Of a DNA stretch of 40,478 bases, positions 16,104 to 24,786 are shown piece by piece. Source of the DNA: a virus. The notes beneath the pieces are model-generated. The model had not been told where the DNA came from and did not search any database. It was given only the letters and a program-made list of their open reading frames with translations. Made by a program: the position numbers and the translations under genes. The first letter of the stretch is position 1. Each line of letters starts with the position of its first letter. The DNA lies in IMG/VR virus record IMGVR_UViG_3300023118_000015, positions 1-40,478 of that record. The stretch is one strand, 5' to 3'.

Positions 16104-18002
16104 CTAGTACCCCACCGTGAGCCATCTGACGCTTTGCGCAGCGTCATCGTTAGCAATCGTGATTGTTTGAAGCGTTCTTGCGATCACATTGGTAGCTGAC
16201 TGAGTTGTACTCCCTGTGATTCGGTTAACGCTCCCCGTAACACCTTCCCAGAAGTTTGCAGTAGGAAAGGCGATCAACATTGTTGCAACTGCTGTGGAAT
16301 CTTGAGCCATCGAAATAACTCCCCACTGAATGATCAAACCACCCATCCAGCTCGGGAAAGCGATGTAGCCGGTGGGTGTCGGTGAGAACTGAAAGCCAAG
16401 GCGCAGCTTTTTAGGAGTAACCATGACTGCATCGTTTGCGCTGTCGAGCATTTGCGCGGGGGTGGCCACCTTTGCCGTGCCCTGGTTGATTTCCGTTGCT
16501 TGGGCTGCAAGGGGCAGCAGCGCCGCGATATCAATGTTTCCCTGATTGATTGGCGCGTTCCACGCCTTGATGCACCACATCACCGCCAAGTTGCGAGGGC
16601 GAGTTTCAGAGGCGGTTCTAACAACTTTCGAAGTATCAAACGCCACACTTGTTAAACGCGCGCCGCCGTTTGTAAAGTTGCCCGCCTCGCTTACAACGGT
16701 AAACGGTCCGCTCGGAGTAATCGAAGCCGAGTCGTTACGCACGCCGCCCACGTTGCCCACGATGTTCTGCAAAGCATCAAGCTGGTAACTACCAATCGCT
16801 CGCCCTGCGTCAACACCGCGCCCATGATCCCAGCCCCTTAGAAACTCCCCACGCGACTCGGGCAAACGGAAGTTCCCGGCTCCCTCGTCGCCCTTTTTGA
16901 ATGCCCCGCCCAGGAACGTGGCCAGGTCCGGATAAGCCGCCGCGCTTTTCACGCTACCGTCCAGCTCTAGAAAGCCCGGCGCCACCTTGTCCACGGGAAA
17001 ACCGATCATCGACCCGACAGGCAACGCCGAGGCCTGAGCGATCATCGCCGCGATTTCATCCTTGGTGTATGTGTCGGTGATCCCGTGACCCGCCAATGTG
17101 GTTGGTGTGGTACCGGCAATCACCCGGCCGTACTTGTCGACCGTCACCTTGGTGTATGCGCCCGCGCTGACACCCGTGCGTCCAGCTACCATTTCGAAGG
17201 CCAGCGCAGTGGTGCCCAGGACAATTGGAGCGTCTGTCACCAGCTGCCACACGCTATCGCCGGTGACCGTGCCCTTTTCAACACTGACAAACAGCCCAGG
17301 CGTCACCTCGACGCTGGTGTCAGCATCCTGCGCACGTTTCCAGGCGCCCGCTGCGGGGACAACGTAGATACCGTTTTCCTTGGCTTGAGCCTGATCCTTC
17401 ACTAGGACGCGGGCACCGGCCGGCAACAGCTCGCCGTCGATGGTCTGGATACCGCTCAGCGTGATATTTGCCGTAGTGGCCACCAGCACAGAGTGCTTGT
17501 AGTCCAGCTTTGATAGCGCCTCAACAATGACCGTGTCGACGTATTCGCGAGTCGCCAAGACAACGCTGGGGTCGATCTTCAGCTCAATGTTCGCCGTGCT
17601 GCTGACGATCAGGTTGATTCGAATCACCTGCGTCCGGCCAGAGCCTTGGTTGAGCAGCGGCTTGAACGTGGGCGCGCAGTTGGCGACCGCGACCATGTCG
17701 CCGTCCGCGTCGTACAGCGCAAGCTCCCGCACCCACCAGCCGCCGACGCTCTCGGGGATAATCTGCTCGGCAATGATCACGCTGGCATTGGCCGGGTCAA
17801 CCTTCACTTGGTTCAACGGTGCACGTCGGCGCTCGTTGATCAGTTTGGTTTGGGTGCGGCTGGGGATAGGGTCGGTGCCGTTGGCATCACCCACGGCCAT
17901 CTGGGCGAACGTCCAGGATGTGCCGAGGGCTGCGGCGTTCGCCTGCTTGGCTTCACCGACGGCGGTGAGGATCGCGAAGAACTGGCTGTTTTGGTCGGTC
18001 AT
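16104..18002 (-). CDS. H: Tail fibre protein H
   Basis: A 632-aa fibre. Residues ~1-160 are the P2 gpH-like baseplate-binding domain (QFFAILTAVGEAKQANAAALG... GGWWVRELALYDADGD). The middle has phage-fibre repeats. Residues ~335-520 hold a tail-collar domain (PVGSMIGFPVDKVAPGFLELDG... FRLPESRGEFLRGWD), and the C-terminal ~80 residues are a gp53-like receptor-binding tip (GGLIIQWGVI). The tip-coding DNA is AT-richer than the N-terminal part, as expected for an exchangeable host-range module. Confidence 0.9.
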   Translation of the reverse strand: MTDQNSQFFAILTAVGEAKQANAAALGTSWTFAQMAVGDANGTDPIPSRTQTKLINERRRAPLNQVKVDPANASVIIAEQIIPESVGGWWVRELALYDADGDMVAVANCAPTFKPLLNQGSGRTQVIRINLIVSSTANIELKIDPSVVLATREYVDTVIVEALSKLDYKHSVLVATTANITLSGIQTIDGELLPAGARVLVKDQAQAKENGIYVVPAAGAWKRAQDADTSVEVTPGLFVSVEKGTVTGDSVWQLVTDAPIVLGTTALAFEMVAGRTGVSAGAYTKVTVDKYGRVIAGTTPTTLAGHGITDTYTKDEIAAMIAQASALPVGSMIGFPVDKVAPGFLELDGSVKSAAAYPDLATFLGGAFKKGDEGAGNFRLPESRGEFLRGWDHGRGVDAGRAIGSYQLDALQNIVGNVGGVRNDSASITPSGPFTVVSEAGNFTNGGARLTSVAFDTSKVVRTASETRPRNLAVMWCIKAWNAPINQGNIDIAALLPLAAQATEINQGTAKVATPAQMLDSANDAVMVTPKKLRLGFQFSPTPTGYIAFPSWMGGLIIQWGVISMAQDSTAVATMLIAFPTANFWEGVTGSVNRITGSTTQSATNVIARTLQTITIANDDAAQSVRWLTVGY

Positions 18003-18616
18003 GAGTAGATGTCCATCGTGTCGATATGGTGTTCGCGGCCACCGATGCGGTACAAGCCGCTGACGTCGATATCGCGCTGGGTCGGTGGGTAAACGCTGAG
18101 TTCGTCGCCTTCGTACACGCAGGCCCCGATGAAAACGGTGCCAGTGCTTTCCAGGCTGATGGCCAGGCCGGTCAGTGGGCGGGTGAGCGGCTTGGCGTCA
18201 TCAATCAGCCAGGTAAGCTCCTGGTACATTTCTTCGGTGATGCCGGTGTCCAGCACTCCGACCTTCAACGCAAAGGTGCCGGGCACGCCTTCCGGTACGG
18301 TCTGCCACCATTCCATCACCTCAATCAGGTAGCCCAGGGGCTCGACCACGCGGCGCAGGGCGCCGATGGTGCCTTTGTGCGCGTGGATGTAGCGGGATGA
18401 TCGGATGGCTGCGCGCTTGGTAGCTTCGGTCCAGTTGCTGTCCCAGCGGTCGACGGAGAAGGCCCAGGCCAGGTAGGGCAGTGCCACGACCGGGCAGGTG
18501 TTCGGGTTGCAGAGCGTTCTCAGCGGGATCGGTACGCGCTGAATGTGCGCGAGGGCCTGAGCAGCCTGGCGCTCAAGAGACGTGGAGTTGTTCGGCAGTA
18601 GCTGCTGGGCGCCCAT
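17999..18616 (-). CDS. I: Baseplate/tail protein I
   Basis: A 205-aa P2 gpI homologue (LLPNNSTSLERQAAQALAHIQRVPIPLRTLCNPNTCPVVALPYLAWAFSVDRWD). gpI is a baseplate wedge component that links J to the fibres. It overlaps H by four bases (ATGA) and J by one. Confidence 0.93.
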   Translation of the reverse strand: MGAQQLLPNNSTSLERQAAQALAHIQRVPIPLRTLCNPNTCPVVALPYLAWAFSVDRWDSNWTEATKRAAIRSSRYIHAHKGTIGALRRVVEPLGYLIEVMEWWQTVPEGVPGTFALKVGVLDTGITEEMYQELTWLIDDAKPLTRPLTGLAISLESTGTVFIGACVYEGDELSVYPPTQRDIDVSGLYRIGGREHHIDTMDIYS

Positions 18617-19527
18617 TATTCAACGCCCCGCGTGATGGTCACACCGGTGCAGTAGGGCGCCTGTTCTTTGGTGGCGACGATATCGACCCAGTCTTCCAGC
18701 TCAACTTTGCGAACCCCTTCGACGAATAACGCGGCGTGCAGCGCTGATTCCGACACCTCCATTGCGAGGCGTCGACGTTGGTGGACGTATGCCAGCAGGC
18801 GCTGTTCGGCTGCCGCAAGGATTGGCTCTGACTCGGGGCCGTTAGTCAGCAGGTAGAGCTTGGCTTTAACCGCGTAACGGATGATCTCCGCGCCCTGGAC
18901 GGTGAGGCGGTCGGCAACGGGCCGGCGGTCATCGTCGCTCAGGTGTTTTTTGACGACGTTGACCAGGTCGGCAGACGCGCTGCCGTCGCCTAACAGCGCC
19001 TGCACGGTAACAACCGCCACGGCAGGTGATGGGCTTTCGGCCGTGGCATCGGCAACACGGCCGTCAGCGCCTCGGGCGTGGAATATGTAGCTCTGGCGCG
19101 GGCCGGCGGTGCTCAAGCCTTCCCAGGCCATTTGCGCCCGTTCGCGCAAGCTGTCGTCGCTTTCCATAATCCGCGCGAGGGGCGGGACTGCCATGGGCTT
19201 GGCTTCCTGAACCACCAGGCGCTGTACGTTGAAATTGCCAGCCAGTTGATCCAGGTCGGGGCCTTTGGCAAAGGCCAGCAGGTTCGCCATGGACGCCTCA
19301 TTCACTCTCTGACGCCAGATGGTTTCGCGGTAGGCGTTCTCCTGCAGCAGCTTTGCGAGGGGTTCCGATTCCATGTCGAGGCGCGCTGCAATCTGCTCCT
19401 GTTCCTCGATCGGCCACAGGCTGATCATGTAGGCCTTGCGCTCGGCCAGGATCAATTCGAAGTCGATCTGCTCGACGATCTGCGGCGCCGGGAGCTGGCT
19501 GAGGTCAATCGCGGCAAAGGAATTCAT
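18616..19527 (-). CDS. J: Baseplate assembly protein J
   Basis: A 303-aa P2 gpJ homologue of the T4 gp6-like wedge family (NSFAAIDLSQLPAPQIVEQIDFELILAERK... RVNEASMANLLAFAKGPDLDQLAGNFNVQRL). It forms the outer rim of the baseplate. It overlaps W by ATGA. Confidence 0.93.
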   Translation of the reverse strand: MNSFAAIDLSQLPAPQIVEQIDFELILAERKAYMISLWPIEEQEQIAARLDMESEPLAKLLQENAYRETIWRQRVNEASMANLLAFAKGPDLDQLAGNFNVQRLVVQEAKPMAVPPLARIMESDDSLRERAQMAWEGLSTAGPRQSYIFHARGADGRVADATAESPSPAVAVVTVQALLGDGSASADLVNVVKKHLSDDDRRPVADRLTVQGAEIIRYAVKAKLYLLTNGPESEPILAAAEQRLLAYVHQRRRLAMEVSESALHAALFVEGVRKVELEDWVDIVATKEQAPYCTGVTITRGVE

Positions 19528-19868
19528 ACGCTTCCCCCCAGTTGCAGTGGCAGGCTCAGGCTAAAGGGTTCATTGGTGTCGACGACGGAGCCCTCCAGAT
19601 CAAGCACGGACTGCCCTTGCAGGTTCGCACCGAGGAACTGCACGCGACTGAGGCTGATACGGGTCTCCCAACGCATCAACGCCATGACTGAGCCCGCGTA
19701 AACGCGCAGGCGCGTGGCGTCGTTGAAGGGATAGTCCACCAGCTCGGGCAGCAGGCTGCCGTATTCGCGGCGCATCACACGGGTGCCGATGCGGGTGGTA
19801 AGGATGTCCGTGATGCTCTGGCCGATGTGGTTCAGATCGCTGATGGTGGCGCCGGTTTCTCGGTTCAT
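19524..19868 (-). CDS. W: Baseplate protein W (gp25-like)
   Basis: A 114-aa protein of the T4 gp25/P2 gpW family (MNRETGATISDLNHIGQSITDILTTRIGTRVMRREYGSLLPELVDYP). The gp25 signature ends with the conserved GxLLxxLVDxP block. It is lysozyme-like in fold but acts structurally, nucleating the sheath on the baseplate. It overlaps V and J by four bases each. Confidence 0.94.
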   Translation of the reverse strand: MNRETGATISDLNHIGQSITDILTTRIGTRVMRREYGSLLPELVDYPFNDATRLRVYAGSVMALMRWETRISLSRVQFLGANLQGQSVLDLEGSVVDTNEPFSLSLPLQLGGSV

Positions 19869-20437
19869 TCTGGTTTCCCCGTCTTCGCGCTGCCCACCAG
19901 CACGCCGCCGTGTAGGTGCTTGACCAGGCTGATGGTGGCCGCGACCACGTCTTCGGAGACGGTCACCAGGCCGATCACGTTCTGATTGCCGGTTTGGTTG
20001 TAATCGCCCTGGTGATTGATGGGGCCGATGATGTTGATTCCGCCCTTGCTGACCAGGCTGGTGGTGCCGCTGTCGGGCAAGGTTGCGTTCAGGTGATGGG
20101 CGACGCTGTCGTACTCAATCACCGCGCCGTCGGCGTAGGTGCGACGGTGCAGGCCGGCGCGGTTACCGTTGGCTGGGATGTGGTCACTGAACAGGCCGGT
20201 TACTACGATGCCGTTGGCGAGCTGCCCGGATGGGCTGAAAAGAATCACCTGTTCGCCTTCGGTGGGTGGATCCCACTCTTGGTCAGCGCCGGCGCGCAGG
20301 GCGAGCCACGGCAGCCAGGTGGTGGTCAGCTTTCCGGTTTTTACCTGCACGCGCGGGGGCTCCATCTGCACGGCGGCGATGACGCCGAAGCGGATGAGGT
20401 TTTCGAGCATGCGGGAGAGGGCGGCGAAGTCGTTCAT
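19865..20437 (-). CDS. V: Baseplate spike protein V
   Basis: A 190-aa P2 gpV homologue: an OB-fold region (MEPPRVQVKTGKLTTTWLPWLALRAG...PTEGEQVILFSPSG) followed by a beta-helix tip (NATLPDSGTTSLVSKGGINIIGPINHQGDYNQTG). It forms the membrane-piercing spike. The start MNDFAALSRM at 20437 aligns with gpV; an in-frame ATG at 20461 extends it by eight residues. An Ogr-like palindrome is centred 57 bp upstream of the chosen ATG. Confidence 0.92.
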   Translation of the reverse strand: MNDFAALSRMLENLIRFGVIAAVQMEPPRVQVKTGKLTTTWLPWLALRAGADQEWDPPTEGEQVILFSPSGQLANGIVVTGLFSDHIPANGNRAGLHRRTYADGAVIEYDSVAHHLNATLPDSGTTSLVSKGGINIIGPINHQGDYNQTGNQNVIGLVTVSEDVVAATISLVKHLHGGVLVGSAKTGKPE

Positions 20438-20483
20438 GGCGTCGATGGTGGCGCCATGCATATTGGAGCGCAGCTTTAGCTAG

Positions 20484-20504
20484 TTGTATGAGGCCTAATT
20501 ACAG
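20484..20504. promoter_or_regulatory. Ogr-type activator palindrome, late promoter P_V
   Basis: TTGTAT-N9-TTACAG, the same length and phase as the two perfect copies. It stands between V and the 20531 moron, where P2 has its V promoter. The slight mismatches make it the weakest of the three. Confidence 0.65.
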
Positions 20505-20530
20505 TTTTTGCGGAATGGAACCTGTTAGGT

Positions 20531-20956
20531 TTAGCCTTTGAACGGGGTGTTCATTCTCGCTAAATAGTCTTTGTAGTACTGATTCAGATAATCATGGCCT
20601 TTATCGTTAGGCTCAATGGTGATGTTCTCTTTGTCTTTGACGAAAAGGAAATTAACCTCGTCCGCATAGTCAGAAGGGGCGAAATCAGCAAGAGGGATCT
20701 TTGCCGACTGACGTAATTCGACGCGAAGATTTGGGTCTGTAAAGGTAGATATGATGCTGTCTTTGTTTTGCCCAGGTACCCATTTCAACTCGGACCCGTG
20801 GCCGTTAAAAATTTCTACTTGCCAAAATAGTACTGACTTGTTCGGCTTCTCTTTCATATTCTGTACGTCCTTTGTAGTGGCTAATTGTTCATAGCTTCTA
20901 TGGTTCGACAGAAAATTAGAAATAGGTATTTTCAATGCTGAATCAGCGCGGGCCAA
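20531..20956 (-). CDS. AT-rich hypothetical gene between S and V (moron)
   Basis: An ORF of up to 141 aa. The full length requires a TTG start overlapping the end of S; ATG 20857 (108 aa, MKEKPNKSVLFWQVEIFNG) with an AAAGGA site is an alternative. The content is charged and soluble, with no signal peptide or TM helix. The AT content is clearly higher than in the flanking S and V genes. P2 has a non-essential gene (orf30) at the same point. No family recognised. It is downstream of lysis and tail genes, so it would be expressed late unless it has its own promoter. Confidence 0.6.
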   Translation of the reverse strand: MARADSALKIPISNFLSNHRSYEQLATTKDVQNMKEKPNKSVLFWQVEIFNGHGSELKWVPGQNKDSIISTFTDPNLRVELRQSAKIPLADFAPSDYADEVNFLFVKDKENITIEPNDKGHDYLNQYYKDYLARMNTPFKG

Positions 20957-21404
20957 GATGAACGAGTAGACCGTCCCGTATGAGGTCTAAATCTTTTTGT
21001 GAAAACCCCAGTACCTCACGTTGATCGTAACGTACGTCGGGTGCTGAACGCTCTGCACGATCCTTCAAGCCAAACTGATGCACCCTTGCAATTCGGGCGA
21101 TACGCCCGGTGAAACCAACGGTAATGGAGTTACTGTCACCACGGACTTTCAGATATGAGGCAGTTCGAATCTTCTTGAACATCGCCAGTTTTCGCCGAAT
21201 ACGGCCCTGCTTTCCACGCAGGTTCCGCTGCTTACGCGGCGCAAACTTGGTGCCGTCAGGGTTTTCCTGTGCCATCACGCGCTTCTGCTGACTGCGGCGC
21301 AGCTCCTGCCCAATGCTCCTAGCCAGTTTGCTGCGCTCCGCCGGTTCCAGCCGATCCAGTAGCCCCGCCGCCCAGGTCTCTAGGGCTTCCAGGTTATTCG
21401 CCAC
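20943..21404 (-). CDS. S: Tail completion protein S
   Basis: A 153-aa P2 gpS homologue starting at GTG 21404 (MANNLEALETWAAGLLDRLEPAERSKLARSIGQELRRSQQKRV). The GTG start is chosen because the GGAG site sits six bases upstream and the family begins here; an extended start at 21440 is less likely. gpS is needed for tail completion. It overlaps R by 11 bases. Confidence 0.9.
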   Translation of the reverse strand: MANNLEALETWAAGLLDRLEPAERSKLARSIGQELRRSQQKRVMAQENPDGTKFAPRKQRNLRGKQGRIRRKLAMFKKIRTASYLKVRGDSNSITVGFTGRIARIARVHQFGLKDRAERSAPDVRYDQREVLGFSQKDLDLIRDGLLVHLGPR

Positions 21405-21876
21405 TAGGCACTCTCCACTCACTGGTATTGCCTTGGGCACCAGGCTTCCAGTTCGGATCGAGGTAGCCCGCGACGTACTGCGGTTCGTTCGGATGCTTCA
21501 CGGTGGTGTTGCCCTGGTCATCTTCTCCTACCACAACCCGCTCTGTCAGCGGCAGGGTGATGCTGAGGTCCACCTTGTTCTTGTCCAGGATATCGGCTTC
21601 GAACTGTATGCCGTCTTTGACCTTGTCGAGGTTTTCCAGCAGCTCTGACTGGTTGACGCTCAGCCAACCCAGGATCGGCAAGATCACGCTGTCGGGGTGG
21701 CCGGCGAACTCTGTGAGGATGATCTGCAGGTCGAAGCTGTATTCAAACGAAAGGGTGTGGGCAGCAGTGCAGCGGACTTTGCCGTTGTCGATGAATATCA
21801 GCAGACGGTCGGGGTTGTTCTTGAACTCGGCGACGGTGGCCAGGAGGTGAAAGCGCAGGCTTTCCGGCTTGTTCAT
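21394..21876 (-). CDS. R: Tail completion protein R
   Basis: A 160-aa P2 gpR homologue (MNKPESLRFHLLATVAEFKNNPDRLLIFIDNGKV... SFEYSFDLQIILTEFAGHPDSVILPILGWL). It works with S at the head-proximal end of the tail. Its ATG overlaps the Rz1 stop (ATGA). Confidence 0.92.
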   Translation of the reverse strand: MNKPESLRFHLLATVAEFKNNPDRLLIFIDNGKVRCTAAHTLSFEYSFDLQIILTEFAGHPDSVILPILGWLSVNQSELLENLDKVKDGIQFEADILDKNKVDLSITLPLTERVVVGEDDQGNTTVKHPNEPQYVAGYLDPNWKPGAQGNTSEWRVPSGE

Positions 21877-22130
21877 GGGTTGGCCTGCTGGTGTTTGTAG
21901 ACCATGTCGACCTGCGCCGCGCAGTCAGCCCAGGCGGCTTCGGCGCGGTCTTCGTCGGTCAGGAGGTCACCGTTATTGAGCGGGCTTGTCGCCGGCAGGT
22001 GGCACGGCACCACGGTCGGACAGCCAGTCACGATAAGCGGCGGCGCCGGTGAGGACGGGGCGCTCGCGCAGCCGGCGAGCAGCGTCAGGCAAAGGCTGAT
22101 CAGCCCATTTCCGAAGGTCGTCATTTTCAC
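21873..22130 (-). CDS. lysC: Rz1-like outer-membrane spanin lipoprotein
   Basis: An 85-aa lipoprotein with a signal peptide ending in lipobox LLAGC (C21) and a proline-rich segment after it, as in Rz1/LysC. It starts at GTG 22130 with GGAG seven bases upstream. Its first half lies inside the Rz gene in another frame, the usual embedded spanin layout. With Rz it fuses inner and outer membranes at the last step of lysis. Confidence 0.88.
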   Translation of the reverse strand: MKMTTFGNGLISLCLTLLAGCASAPSSPAPPLIVTGCPTVVPCHLPATSPLNNGDLLTDEDRAEAAWADCAAQVDMVYKHQQANP

Positions 22131-22416
22131 GTTTCAGCTCCTCTATTGTTCGCTCGCGTTTGGCCAGACTTTGGCGCAACTGATCCTGTTGGGCGCGCAG
22201 GGTGCTCTGTGCATTTCGTTCCTGTTTCAGGCTGTCGGCGAGGGTATTGGCGGTTTTCAGGTTGCGGTCGGCGTCGTGGCGGGCGGTCTTGGCCGCATCT
22301 TGTGCCCGTTCGCTTTTGCCTTCAGCGATGTCGATGCGTGTTTCTTGGACCCAGATCAGCAGCGCCAGGGCGCCGAGCAGGGCGAGGCCATATAGGGCCT
22401 GGCGCAGGGTGCTCAC
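21973..22416 (-). CDS. lysB: Rz-like inner-membrane spanin
   Basis: A 147-aa protein with one N-terminal TM helix (residues ~6-23, LYGLALLGALALLIWVQ) and a long periplasmic coiled coil (~30-115), as in LysB/Rz. It overlaps Rz1 out of frame over its last third and the upstream 67-aa gene by ATGA. Confidence 0.9.
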   Translation of the reverse strand: MSTLRQALYGLALLGALALLIWVQETRIDIAEGKSERAQDAAKTARHDADRNLKTANTLADSLKQERNAQSTLRAQQDQLRQSLAKRERTIEELKRENDDLRKWADQPLPDAARRLRERPVLTGAAAYRDWLSDRGAVPPAGDKPAQ

Positions 22417-22616
22417 GCGCGGTACCAGCCGAGCTTGTTCATATCGGCGGTACCTAGCTGTTTGATCGGGCCGCGGACGATTACGGACCGTACGCCGTTC
22501 ATGATCTGGATGGCTTCGGCCAACAACTCCATATCGCTTTGTTCGGTTGACTCCGGTACGACCAGCAGGTCACCGTCCTTTACCCGCAGCTTTTGCAGCG
22601 CTTCGAAGTCGATCAT
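22413..22616 (-). CDS. Small hypothetical protein in the lysis cassette
   Basis: A 67-aa soluble protein (MIDFEALQKLRVKDGDLLVVPESTEQSD...). Both ends overlap neighbours by four bases (ATGA), the endolysin upstream and Rz downstream, so translation is coupled. The pattern LRVKDGDLLVVPESTxxxxxxxLAEAI recurs in Pseudomonas P2-like lysis cassettes, to my recollection. Function unknown. Confidence 0.7.
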   Translation of the reverse strand: MIDFEALQKLRVKDGDLLVVPESTEQSDMELLAEAIQIMNGVRSVIVRGPIKQLGTADMNKLGWYRA

Positions 22617-23455
22617 GCCGCCACCCCTTTGCCACACTCGCAGGCGGCGTGCCGCTCGTAGGCGCGCTGGAGCTTGGTGTCGTAGAGATTCCGCAAATAA
22701 TCTGGCCCGTTGTAGAGCCTGGCGAACTCGGCCCATTTGCGGCCCTTCAGCGCCTTGTGCAGCACCGGGTCGGTTTCAATAAAGCGTACGAAGGCGTCGA
22801 GCTGCTGCGATTCGCCGTCAGTCATTGCCGAGACGAAGGCCTGCACGCTGGCGTAGCCGAGGCGCTTCCAATGAAAGCCCATGATCTGGAACGCTCCCCA
22901 GGAAGTCGACTCCAGTGCGGCTGTGTCGTCGATCAGGCGGGCCATGGCTAGGCGCTGGTGTTCGGAGGTACCGCCGATGTATCCGCCGGGCTTCGGGTTG
23001 ACCAGGGCAGGGTTGGCGGTGGCGAGCTGGTCCGCGTGACGCTTGAGTTCGGCCGCGTCATCGCCGGCACGTGCCGTGGCGAGCTGGCGGTACATGATGT
23101 GCCGTTCGAACAGGATCACCGGCTTGCCGTTGTCGAGAAAGCCTTTGCCCTTGGATTCCACTTCATTGACCGCATAGATGCTCGCCAACGGAACCTCGAG
23201 GCGTTCGGCAGCGGCCACCAGGTCATTGTTGCGCAGCAGCTGCGTGCAGTCGCCACCGGCCAGGCTGATTTGGGTCTTTTCGCCGGCGGCGCCATCTACG
23301 ACCAGCCCGACTTTCAGCTGGTAAGCGCGAACAGCCGATTCAGTGTCGTCGCCGAACACACCATCCGGGTAGAGGTTGGCACCGTGCTTGTTGAGGTTCT
23401 TTTGCAGCATCAGCACTGCTTGCGAGCGGTCGCCGTGGCGAAGGGTGGTGGTCAT
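22613..23455 (-). CDS. Endolysin: peptidoglycan-binding domain plus N-acetylmuramidase
   Basis: A 280-aa lysin. Residues ~7-63 are a PG_binding_1 domain (RSQAVLMLQKNLNKHG...DGVFGDDTESAVRAYQ). Residues ~85-275 are an N-acetylmuramidase domain with the family block YAVNEVESKGKGF (candidate acid E98 or E100), LFERHIMYR and STSWGAFQIMG. It cleaves the glycan strand. No signal peptide or SAR segment is visible, so release needs the adjacent holin. Confidence 0.9.
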   Translation of the reverse strand: MTTTLRHGDRSQAVLMLQKNLNKHGANLYPDGVFGDDTESAVRAYQLKVGLVVDGAAGEKTQISLAGGDCTQLLRNNDLVAAAERLEVPLASIYAVNEVESKGKGFLDNGKPVILFERHIMYRQLATARAGDDAAELKRHADQLATANPALVNPKPGGYIGGTSEHQRLAMARLIDDTAALESTSWGAFQIMGFHWKRLGYASVQAFVSAMTDGESQQLDAFVRFIETDPVLHKALKGRKWAEFARLYNGPDYLRNLYDTKLQRAYERHAACECGKGVAA

Positions 23456-23730
23456 GCGCTAGGCCTCAACAGGGCGGCGACGTTGCCGCGTGAACGGAAA
23501 ATCAGTATGCAGAGCAACAAGATGGCAGCGGCCTGCCCGAGGCTGGTGGGCTGGCGCTCCAGCAGAATCTCCAGACCGCAGATGCACAACGTGGCGCCAA
23601 ACAGGCTTGCCAGCAGTGAGATGCTGCGCCGGTACCGCGCATCGCCTCGGGTGTAGCAGGCCAGGCGCAGGGCACTCAGCAGGTAGGCAATCGCCGCGAT
23701 CAACTGCACTGCCAATTCGATGTTTGGCAT
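23452..23730 (-). CDS. Phage holin, three TM segments
   Basis: A 92-aa protein with three hydrophobic segments (~6-24, ~38-56, ~63-78) separated by basic loops, the layout of small phage holins. It overlaps the endolysin by ATGA. It probably forms the lesion that frees the lysin. The adjacent upstream gene is also holin-like; one may be an antiholin. Confidence 0.75.
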   Translation of the reverse strand: MPNIELAVQLIAAIAYLLSALRLACYTRGDARYRRSISLLASLFGATLCICGLEILLERQPTSLGQAAAILLLCILIFRSRGNVAALLRPSA

Positions 23731-23731
23731 G

Positions 23732-24085
23732 TCAGGTGCCTCCTCTGATTCGACGCCAGATGTCCCAGATGTCCGCTTTTTCCACCCACACCATCAGCTT
23801 GATGCTGATCGGGATGACCACCAGTGCACAGACAAATGCACTGCCGCCGCTGGTGATAAACGGAATTGCCTGTAAGGCCATGGGCGCGAATAGGTAACCC
23901 ACGCCGGCCGACAGGAACAGTGAGCCCAGCCGCTGCCAGACTTTAAGGTCGCGCTTGGTACTGGTAACCAGCCAGGCGCCGAGGATGGCGCCGAATAGCG
24001 CCCCGTCGTCGATAACGGGCGTTACGGTGGACAGGCCCAAACCAATGAGCAGGCCAGTCACAACGCTGGAAGTCGGATCAGCCAT
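23732..24085 (-). CDS. Putative holin or holin-like membrane protein
   Basis: A 117-aa protein with three to four hydrophobic segments (~8-24, ~30-42, ~53-70, ~80-97) and a basic C-terminus. It resembles the second holin gene found before the lysis cassette in Pseudomonas P2-like phages. It ends one base before the second holin starts. Which gene is effector and which antagonist cannot be told from sequence. Confidence 0.7.
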   Translation of the reverse strand: MADPTSSVVTGLLIGLGLSTVTPVIDDGALFGAILGAWLVTSTKRDLKVWQRLGSLFLSAGVGYLFAPMALQAIPFITSGGSAFVCALVVIPISIKLMVWVEKADIWDIWRRIRGGT

Positions 24086-24112
24086 AGTGTGGTTTTCCTT
24101 GGGTGCAGGGGG

Positions 24113-24325
24113 TCAGTTCCATAGCTGCACCATCTGCCGTTGGGGCGCGCTGGTTTGGGCTTCGGGCATGTTGACGACAAGGCCTTGCGGCAGGATCGGG
24201 CCGTAGTCAGCCAGGCCGGGGTTGGCTTCCAGCACGGCCTCGGTGACGCCGGCGGTGCGACCGTAGAATCGCCAGCAAAGAGCGTCGACGGTGTCGTTCT
24301 GATTGGTGCGGACGGCGACGGGCAT
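24113..24325 (-). CDS. X: Tail protein X (LysM-like)
   Basis: A 70-aa P2 gpX homologue (VRTNQNDTVDALCWRFYGRTAGVTEAVLEANPGLADYGPILPQGLVVNMP), a LysM-like small tail protein. It follows L with a one-base overlap. Confidence 0.92.
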   Translation of the reverse strand: MPVAVRTNQNDTVDALCWRFYGRTAGVTEAVLEANPGLADYGPILPQGLVVNMPEAQTSAPQRQMVQLWN

Positions 24326-24786
24326 CAGATCAGCTCCACGGTGGTGCGGCTGATCCCAAGGAAGTCACGGACGGCCCAGCGCAGGTCGCGGCGATAGTCG
24401 TCGATGGTAGGGGTGGTTTCTTCGGCTTTGTCGCTGCCGGTATTGGTCGCGCTGTAGTCGCGGTACCGCTCGCAGACTTCGGCGCCGGTACCGGCCTCGA
24501 TTGCGCGTCGGTACAGGTGTTCCTGGACCGATACGTCATTGACCTTCTCGTCTGGCACGTCGGCCAACCTGGTATGGCCAGCTGCCAGTTGCGTGGCCTT
24601 CCAAGACTTCAGCTCTCGGTTGAGGTTGATGGCTACCGAGATAACGGCAGTCTCAAGGCGGGCCGGAGTGACGCTGTTATCGATGCGCAGGGTGGCGCGC
24701 AGCTGCTCAAGGTCGATCGAGGGCCAGAATGGGTCGGTGTTGATATGGCCGCCGGTGACTGGGCCGCTGGCTACAAATGCGCTCAT
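24325..24786 (-). CDS. L: Head completion protein L
   Basis: A 153-aa P2 gpL homologue (INTDPFWPSIDLEQLRATLRIDNSVTPARLETAVISVAINLNREL... YRRDLRWAVRDFLGI). It seals the packaged head at the portal. A 104-bp gap without recognisable features separates it from M. Confidence 0.92.
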   Translation of the reverse strand: MSAFVASGPVTGGHINTDPFWPSIDLEQLRATLRIDNSVTPARLETAVISVAINLNRELKSWKATQLAAGHTRLADVPDEKVNDVSVQEHLYRRAIEAGTGAEVCERYRDYSATNTGSDKAEETTPTIDDYRRDLRWAVRDFLGISRTTVELI

